Under the pieces are notes generated by a model. The model had not been told where the DNA came from, ran no database searches, and worked only from the letters and a program-made list of their open reading frames with translations. From positions 1 through 11,101 of the forward strand of contig SXOM01000194.1 in NCBI GenBank assembly GCA_005776735.1: a stretch of 11,101 nt of DNA. The letters are read 5' to 3'. The translations under genes and the position numbers were made by a program. Of the stretch, positions 7,203-11,101 are shown piece by piece. Each line of letters begins with the position of its first letter. The stretch's first letter is position 1. The DNA is from Pseudomonadota bacterium. GTDB lineage: Bacteria > Myxococcota_A > UBA796 > SXON01.

Positions 7203-8878
7203 GGGTGGGCCCCCGGGGGCGGCGTCAGCGGCGGGCGATCGTTGCCCTTCTCCCGGCGTTGCACCTCGACCTCCTGGACCAGGAGGCTCGGCGAGCTCGC
7301 GCTCACCGGCACCCACCCGCTCTCGGCGCCGCAGGTGCCGTTGAACACCTCGACCTCACCCCCGGCGGCGAGGATGCGCGCGAACGTGGTGAGCGGCGTG
7401 CCGATGAGGTCGACCCCGCGCACCAGCTCGTCCGGCCGCCCGTCGGCGTACACCCGCCACACCGTGACCGGCTGCACGGCGAAGCTGTTGGGCGTGCTGC
7501 GCCCGGTGAAGGTGAAGCCGCCCGAGATGTCGTCGAAGACCAGGCCCCACGGCTTCTTCTGACGGACGATCTCGGCGAGCAGCCGCTTGCGCAGCTCGGC
7601 GTAGGGCACGGTGCCCTCCGCCTGGACCATCAGGTTGCCCTGGCGGGGCACGATGTCGTTGCCCGGCTGGCGGCGCCCGTGGCCGTTGCTGCGCGGGAAC
7701 CCCGCGACCGGCGCGCGCGACATCAAGAAGCTCTCGAGCACCCCCTTGTCCACCAACGTCACCCGCTCGGCCGCGACCCCTTCGTCGTCGACCGCGTAGT
7801 GCCCGTTGAGGTCCTCGCCCGCGAGCTGGGCCTGGGTCGGGTCGTCGAGCACGCTCAGGAACGGCGGCAGGATGGGCTGGCCCACCCTACGCGTGAACGT
7901 CTGGCCTTCGTCCTCGTCCTTCTGGCGGTGTCCCTCGATGCGGTGGCCGAAGATCTCGTGGAAGAAGACCCCTGCCGCGCGCCCCCGCAGGATCGCGGGC
8001 CCGGTCCACGGCTCGATCACCGGCGCGTGGCGCAAGGCCACCGTCCGCTCCGCGACCGCCCGGGCCATCGCCTCGACGCGGGCCTGGTCGGGCAGGCGCG
8101 CCGTAGACCCGACGTCGACGTAGTCGTAGACGGAGAGGCCCATGCCGTCGTCGGCCACCGTCTCGGCCCAGGTGGCGACGCGCAGGTGACGGAACCCGTC
8201 GACCACCGCGGTGCCCTCGTTGTTCACGATCCACCGGTCGTCCTCGGTGACGACCAGCTGCACCGCGCTGTCGTAGATCTCCGGGTACTCCAGGTAGACC
8301 GCCGACACCGCCTTGGTGAGCGCGGACCACGCGGCCACGTCGACCGTCAGGGTGGGCGCGGGCGCCTCGCGCTGGACGGCGGGGGCCGGGGAGTAGTCGT
8401 CCGAATCGTCTTCCCGGGCGACCTTGACCGCCTCGTTGCTGCGCACCTTCAAGAGCCGCGCCCGCGCGGCGCGGTATGCATCGTCGGTGGCCCGCAAAAG
8501 CAGGCGCCGCAGCGGGTCGGACGCACCCTCGAAGCCGGTGATCCAGTGCGGACGCCCGGCCGCGGTGAAGAAGCTCTCGTCGCGGATCTTGTGCGTGCTG
8601 TCGAGCTGCATCGAGCCGAGCCGCAGGTCGACGTCGACCGAGCGCACCCGCTCGGGCACCACGCCCGCGTGGGCACCATGCGAACCCTGGATGTTGAGCG
8701 CCCGGTGCTCGACCACGCTGTACGCCACGAAGTAGGCGGGATCGGGCTCGCGGAGACCGGCGAGCTGCGCCTGCGCCTCCTTCAGGGTGGCCTGGAGGGT
8801 GGCGAGGGTCGGGTCCGTCGCGGCGGCCGCAGGCGCGGCACCGAGGAGGCCGGCCACGAAGAGGGCACGCCGCATCAT
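7199..8878 (-). CDS. Exported TldD-like metallopeptidase with HExxxH motif
   Basis: This 559-aa TldD-family protein carries FFHEIFGHRIEGH with His307, Glu308 and His312, the HExxxH metal motif of TldD. It also has NGTCGAESGWVPV (513-525) with Cys516, matching the MCGKxGQxVPV block of TldD, whose Cys helps ligate the metal. Other family blocks are SFLMSR (383-388) and FTGR (457-460). Known TldD/TldE degrades unfolded peptides and matures RiPPs, with the two subunits forming a channel. Unlike the cytoplasmic E. coli enzyme, this one starts with MMRRALFVAGLLGAAPAAAA, a standard Sec signal peptide with cleavage near residue 20, so it probably acts in the periplasm or outside. ATG 8878 and ATG 8875 are both possible; GCGAGG abuts them. 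It begins 22 nt after the acidic-protein stop and overlaps the TldE-like gene by 4 nt. Confidence 0.92.
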   Translation of the reverse strand: MMRRALFVAGLLGAAPAAAATDPTLATLQATLKEAQAQLAGLREPDPAYFVAYSVVEHRALNIQGSHGAHAGVVPERVRSVDVDLRLGSMQLDSTHKIRDESFFTAAGRPHWITGFEGASDPLRRLLLRATDDAYRAARARLLKVRSNEAVKVAREDDSDDYSPAPAVQREAPAPTLTVDVAAWSALTKAVSAVYLEYPEIYDSAVQLVVTEDDRWIVNNEGTAVVDGFRHLRVATWAETVADDGMGLSVYDYVDVGSTARLPDQARVEAMARAVAERTVALRHAPVIEPWTGPAILRGRAAGVFFHEIFGHRIEGHRQKDEDEGQTFTRRVGQPILPPFLSVLDDPTQAQLAGEDLNGHYAVDDEGVAAERVTLVDKGVLESFLMSRAPVAGFPRSNGHGRRQPGNDIVPRQGNLMVQAEGTVPYAELRKRLLAEIVRQKKPWGLVFDDISGGFTFTGRSTPNSFAVQPVTVWRVYADGRPDELVRGVDLIGTPLTTFARILAAGGEVEVFNGTCGAESGWVPVSASSPSLLVQEVEVQRREKGNDRPPLTPPPGAHP

Positions 8879-8900
8879 CCTCGCCGCATAACCGACGACG

Positions 8901-9317
8901 CTACAGGTCCTCGTCCTCGTCGCCGCCCATCTCGTCGAAGAAGCCGTCCGGGTCGTCGTCGTCGTCGTCTTCGTCTTCGTCGTCTTCGGCGTCGTCGTCG
9001 TCCTTGGTCGTCCACTCGACGTCGCACACCTTCTCGAGCAGCGAGACGATGTCCTCGCCGGTGAACTCGAACTCCTGGTTGCTCTCGAACTCCTCTTCGA
9101 GGACCTCGAGCAGCGAGGCGTCGAGCTCGCCCGACGACTCGAGCTTCAACAGGAGCTCGTCGCTGTCGTCGAGCTTGAGCTCGTCGGCCACGGTGCCGAT
9201 GAGGTCGACCACATGGGCCGCGACCGCCTCGGGCTCGGGCGTGCCGGTCTGGGCGTCGAAGTATTCGTCGAGCTGCTCGACCATGGTGTCGCGCATCTCG
9301 TGCGGGAGTTGCATCAT
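8901..9317 (-). CDS. Small protein of unknown function with a poly-acidic C-terminal tail
   Basis: I do not recognise this 138-aa protein. Residues 1-105 look soluble and helical, with a leucine-rich stretch (about 53-75) and one Cys (98). Residues 106-138 are almost all Asp/Glu, broken by GFF and GG, and are probably disordered. There is no signal peptide and no membrane segment, so it is predicted cytoplasmic, unlike the two exported peptidases downstream. The start is well supported: GGAG (9325-9328) lies 7 nt before ATG 9317, and a good promoter lies just upstream. It is the first gene of the operon, 22 nt from the TldD-like gene. Possible roles (acidic chaperone-like, DNA mimic, cation binder, substrate of the peptidase) are all unsupported by any motif. 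Confidence 0.75.
   Translation of the reverse strand: MMQLPHEMRDTMVEQLDEYFDAQTGTPEPEAVAAHVVDLIGTVADELKLDDSDELLLKLESSGELDASLLEVLEEEFESNQEFEFTGEDIVSLLEKVCDVEWTTKDDDDAEDDEDEDDDDDDPDGFFDEMGGDEDEDL
8904..9002 (-). repeat. GAC/GAG trinucleotide-rich low-complexity tract encoding the acidic tail
   Basis: On the coding strand this stretch is mostly GAC and GAG/GAA codons. It includes runs of four (9002-8988, after AAG) and six consecutive GAC-type codons around 8955-8972. The repetition of the same codon suggests a tract prone to slippage, in which tail length could change in multiples of three without breaking the frame. Confidence 0.6.
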
Positions 9318-9324
9318 CGCGAGG

Positions 9325-9328
9325 CTCC
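9325..9328 (-). promoter_or_regulatory. Ribosome binding site of the acidic-protein gene
   Basis: GGAG on the minus strand lies 7 nt before ATG 9317, and decides this start over the adjacent ATG 9314. Confidence 0.6.
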
Positions 9329-9340
9329 GGAGTGGCCGCG

Positions 9341-9369
9341 CGTATAGCGCCGCCTCGCCCCGCCTTCAA
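9341..9369 (-). promoter_or_regulatory. Sigma70-like promoter of the acidic protein-TldD-TldE-membrane protein operon
   Basis: On the minus strand, TTGAAG (9369-9364) and TATACG (9346-9341) are separated by exactly 17 nt. Each matches four of six consensus positions. The predicted transcript start, about 7 nt past the -10 box, would give a leader of about 16 nt carrying the GGAG ribosome site. It sits in the only intergenic gap before the four-gene run, which supports its role. Confidence 0.5.
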
Positions 9370-9408
9370 GGGCAACCATCGCCACAAGCGACCGAACGCC
9401 GACCAACC

Positions 9409-9831
9409 TCAGTAGTTCGGCAGCGCCACGGGCCAGGTGAGGTTGTAGTAGTCGAAGCCCTCCCTCAACTTCTGCAGCACCAGCTCGCTCTCGGCCGAGC
9501 GCATGGTGCGCGACTCGACCGCCGCCTCGACCTCTTCCTTGGTGGGGACCACGTCGGCGGGGTTGGTGCCGTGGCGCCGGGCGGCGCGGTCGAGCATCTG
9601 CGACTTTTCCTTGAAGAAGGTACGCATGTCCTCGCGCGGATCGGTCTGCGCCGTCGCGTCGGCCGCCGACGTGGCCGCGGCCGAGACCCCTTCGACCGTG
9701 GCGGGCTCGTCGACGACCAGGATCACCAGGAAGTAGAACATCGCCCCGTTCACCAGCAACAACGCCATGTTGAACCCGAGCGAAAGCCGGACGAGGCGAA
9801 CCAGGCGGGCTGCGGAGACGTCCTCGGCCAT
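9409..9831 (-). CDS. Small single-pass membrane protein, unknown function
   Basis: A protein of about 140 aa that I do not recognise. A short basic N-terminus (AARLVRLVRLSLGF, cytoplasmic by the positive-inside rule) is followed by one strong membrane segment (about residues 20-41, including ALLLVNGAMFYFLVILVV). A likely disordered Ala/Thr-rich linker comes next (about 42-62). The rest is a charged, probably helical extracytoplasmic domain ending in YYNLTWPVALPNY. The domain order is that of a type II-anchored periplasmic protein. ATG 9831 is chosen because it places the basic segment directly before the membrane span; a TTG at 9867 would add 12 residues but has no ribosome site. It ends 91 nt before the acidic-protein start on the same strand, with the operon promoter in between, so it is probably a separate unit. 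It is divergent from the exported protein to its right. Confidence 0.72.
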   Translation of the reverse strand: MAEDVSAARLVRLVRLSLGFNMALLLVNGAMFYFLVILVVDEPATVEGVSAAATSAADATAQTDPREDMRTFFKEKSQMLDRAARRHGTNPADVVPTKEEVEAAVESRTMRSAESELVLQKLREGFDYYNLTWPVALPNY

Positions 9832-9908
9832 GACCGGCGGCGTATCAAGGAACCGGGGACTCCCCAAACCCGGGGGTGTCGGGGTATACCGCGCGGCGGA
9901 GGATTCCC
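9832..9908. promoter_or_regulatory. Divergent intergenic region with candidate -10 and small palindromes
   Basis: The 77-nt gap between two divergent starts must hold both promoters. On the plus strand TATACC (9885-9890), part of the palindrome GGTATACC (9883-9890), is a possible -10 just before the ribosome site of the gene at 9909, but no clear -35 is found 16-18 nt upstream. GGGGACTCCCC (9855-9865) is an odd palindrome with 5-bp arms that could be an operator. GATACG on the minus strand is a weak -10 candidate for the membrane protein. Confidence 0.3.
9898..9902 (+). promoter_or_regulatory. Shine-Dalgarno GGAGG deciding the GTG start at 9909
   Basis: A perfect GGAGG lies 6 nt before GTG 9909. 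This favours that codon over the in-frame GTG at 9876, whose translation would put 11 extra residues before the signal peptide. Confidence 0.7.
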
Positions 9909-11039
9909 GTGCTGCTCACCCTCGTCCTGACCGCTCTCGCCGCGCCCAAGCCCCCGCCGCTCCCCGCCTGCGTGGTCGAGGGCCAGAAGGTGCTCGCCGA
10001 GGCCGGTCCCGCCGCCGCCGGTCGGGCCTGGCTCGACCTCGCCACCTGCGACGCCGCCGCCGGCAAGGCCGCGGCGCCCGACGCCTGGAAGAAGATCATC
10101 GCCGGCCCCGGGGCCGACGCCGCGGCGGTCAAGGCCCTCGAGCTCGGCCTCGGCGACGCCATCCGCACCTGGGCCGACACGCAGCAGCCCGACGAGAAGA
10201 GCGCGTTCGTCAACACCCTCGGCGAGCAGTGCACCAACGCGGCCGTCCCCGCCTTCTTCGCCGAGAGCGCCAAGGTGCTGGGCGAGAAGTTCTGGTCGGG
10301 CCGCTGGTTCGCCGGGCTCGACGCCTGTCGCACGCCCGAGGCGGTCGAGCTCCTCAAGGCCGGCGTCGAGTCCCAGACCGCCGAGCGGGGCCGCTTCAAG
10401 GCGGTGCTCGAGACCCTGGCGCGGAACCTCGGCAAGGACGCCCTCCCGGTGCTCGAAGCCAAGCTCGCCGCCGAGAAGGACCCGGAGATCGCGAGCTACC
10501 TCGTCGGCGCCTTCGCCGACGCGGCGGGCGTCGGATCGGTCGCGGGCCTCAACACCGAGGCCGCCACCGCCGCGGTGGCCACGCTCCAGAAGCTCGGCCC
10601 CACCATGCCCGAGCTCGCGGTCGAGAGCGCGCGTACCACGCTCCTGGCGCTGCGCGACGAAGCGGCCAGCGACGGGATGGCCGCCTTGCGCTACCGGGCG
10701 CTCGCCCAGGCCGACGGCAGCCTCCACTACGGCGTGTACGTCACCAAGGTCGGCACCTGCAAGAAGGACACCCGCATCGAGGTGCACACGATGCTCCTCA
10801 CGCACGCCGGCCGCACCTGGCCCGACCAGGTGGTCGCCCGCGCCAAGCCGCACACCGACGCGCTCACGTGGAAGTTGCCGAAGGACTGCACGGGCGAGCT
10901 GGTCGTCACCGCCTCCGCCACGCCGGTCAAGGACGCGGCCGCGTTCGACGCGTTCGTCAAGGCGCAGGACACCGAGCTCCAGAAGAAGCACGATGGCGTG
11001 AAGGTCAAGGCGTTCGCCGAGGCCCCCGCCGCGATCTGA
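9909..11039 (+). CDS. Exported HEAT-like helical-repeat protein with C-terminal beta-type domain, unknown function
   Basis: A 376-aa protein that I do not recognise. The N-terminus MLLTLVLTALAAP is a short hydrophobic signal followed by KPPPLPAC. Cleavage after ALA is likely; LPAC (Cys21) is a weak lipobox candidate, poorly placed after a proline run. Residues about 25-250 are Ala/Leu-rich with repeated helical hairpins of HEAT type, such as DALPVLEAKLAAEKDPEIAS and the following AAVATLQKLG block. Residues about 258-340 alternate hydrophobic and polar residues (YGVYVTKVGTC, IEVHTMLLTH, GELVVTASAT) and look like beta strands. Six cysteines (21, 47, 108, 140, 284, 327) are an even number, consistent with disulfides in an oxidising compartment, and 284/327 would both fall in the beta domain. 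The C-terminus is Lys-rich then Ala-rich. The start is set by GGAGG. Divergent transcription from the small membrane protein suggests a possible functional link. Confidence 0.8.
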   Translation: MLLTLVLTALAAPKPPPLPACVVEGQKVLAEAGPAAAGRAWLDLATCDAAAGKAAAPDAWKKIIAGPGADAAAVKALELGLGDAIRTWADTQQPDEKSAFVNTLGEQCTNAAVPAFFAESAKVLGEKFWSGRWFAGLDACRTPEAVELLKAGVESQTAERGRFKAVLETLARNLGKDALPVLEAKLAAEKDPEIASYLVGAFADAAGVGSVAGLNTEAATAAVATLQKLGPTMPELAVESARTTLLALRDEAASDGMAALRYRALAQADGSLHYGVYVTKVGTCKKDTRIEVHTMLLTHAGRTWPDQVVARAKPHTDALTWKLPKDCTGELVVTASATPVKDAAAFDAFVKAQDTELQKKHDGVKVKAFAEAPAAI

Positions 11040-11101
11040 CGGCGGCCCTCGGGCGCCGCGCCGCGACCGTCCCGAGCGCGGCTCCGCCGCTCGCGGCCGG
11101 T
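11040..11101. terminator. Weak GC hairpin after the last gene
   Basis: The segment 11073-11093 can fold as an imperfect hairpin (CGAGC...GGC pairing with GCCGCTCG around a TCC loop, with a two-base bulge), 34 nt after the stop. There is no T-run, so this is at best a weak or Rho-assisted terminator, and such pairing is common in DNA this GC-rich. The rest of the segment shows nothing else. Confidence 0.25.

Noticed and set aside
7076..9064. Long plus-strand open frame antisense to the TldD-like gene
   Set aside because: It is Arg/His/Asp-rich without any motif, and the minus strand carries intact TldD motifs over the same bases.
8901..9317. Acidic protein as a DNA-mimic anti-restriction or anti-CRISPR protein
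   Set aside because: The acidity is concentrated in a repetitive tail, not spread over a compact fold, and there is no phage, restriction or CRISPR context.
9855..9865. GGGGACTCCCC as a binding site of a named repressor
   Set aside because: It is a short palindrome with 5-bp arms that matches no operator consensus I can name. In such GC-rich DNA it can occur by chance.

Overview
The window comes from a very GC-rich bacterial chromosome. Third codon positions are strongly G/C biased and long antisense open frames are common. The style (exported orphan proteins, a secreted TldD/TldE-like pair, a HEAT-like exported protein, dense operons) suggests a Myxococcota or similar deltaproteobacterial lineage. 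That placement is inference from composition and gene content, as no rRNA or other phylogenetic marker is present. I see no tRNA, rRNA, CRISPR array, insertion sequence or phage gene.

Left part (1-3940, plus strand): a 5'-truncated dihydrolipoyl dehydrogenase is followed, with overlapping ends, by a winged-helix protein of the AlkZ/YcaQ-like (HTH_42) superfamily. After a 95-nt gap comes a TrmA/RlmD-type Fe-S RNA methyltransferase homologue. In both of the last two the family fold is recognisable but the catalytic signature is not. The winged-helix protein has Arg-Thr-Leu where Gln-x-Gln/Asp would sit. The methyltransferase homologue keeps the four cluster cysteines but has Ser in place of the nucleophilic Cys and a broken DPPRKG motif.

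Middle part (9317 down to 3934, minus strand): four genes run as a compact operon behind a plausible sigma70-like promoter (TTGAAG, 17 nt, TATACG). The order is a small protein with an extreme Asp/Glu tail, an exported TldD-like metallopeptidase with HExxxH, an exported TldE-like partner whose metal motif has become SQLLAP, and a polytopic membrane protein resembling GT-C/YfhO-type proteins. TldD and TldE overlap by ATGA, and the membrane gene follows TldE with essentially no gap. The operon ends tail-to-tail with the methyltransferase homologue, the two stop codons overlapping by 7 bp. This is the most interesting unit: characterised TldD/TldE is a cytoplasmic peptidase that matures RiPPs such as microcin B17, and here both subunits appear to be exported.

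Right part (9409-11039): a divergent pair, a small single-pass membrane protein on the minus strand and an exported all-helical (HEAT-like) protein with a C-terminal beta-type domain and six cysteines on the plus strand. They share a short intergenic region of about 77 nt. No non-coding stretch exceeds 300 bases.
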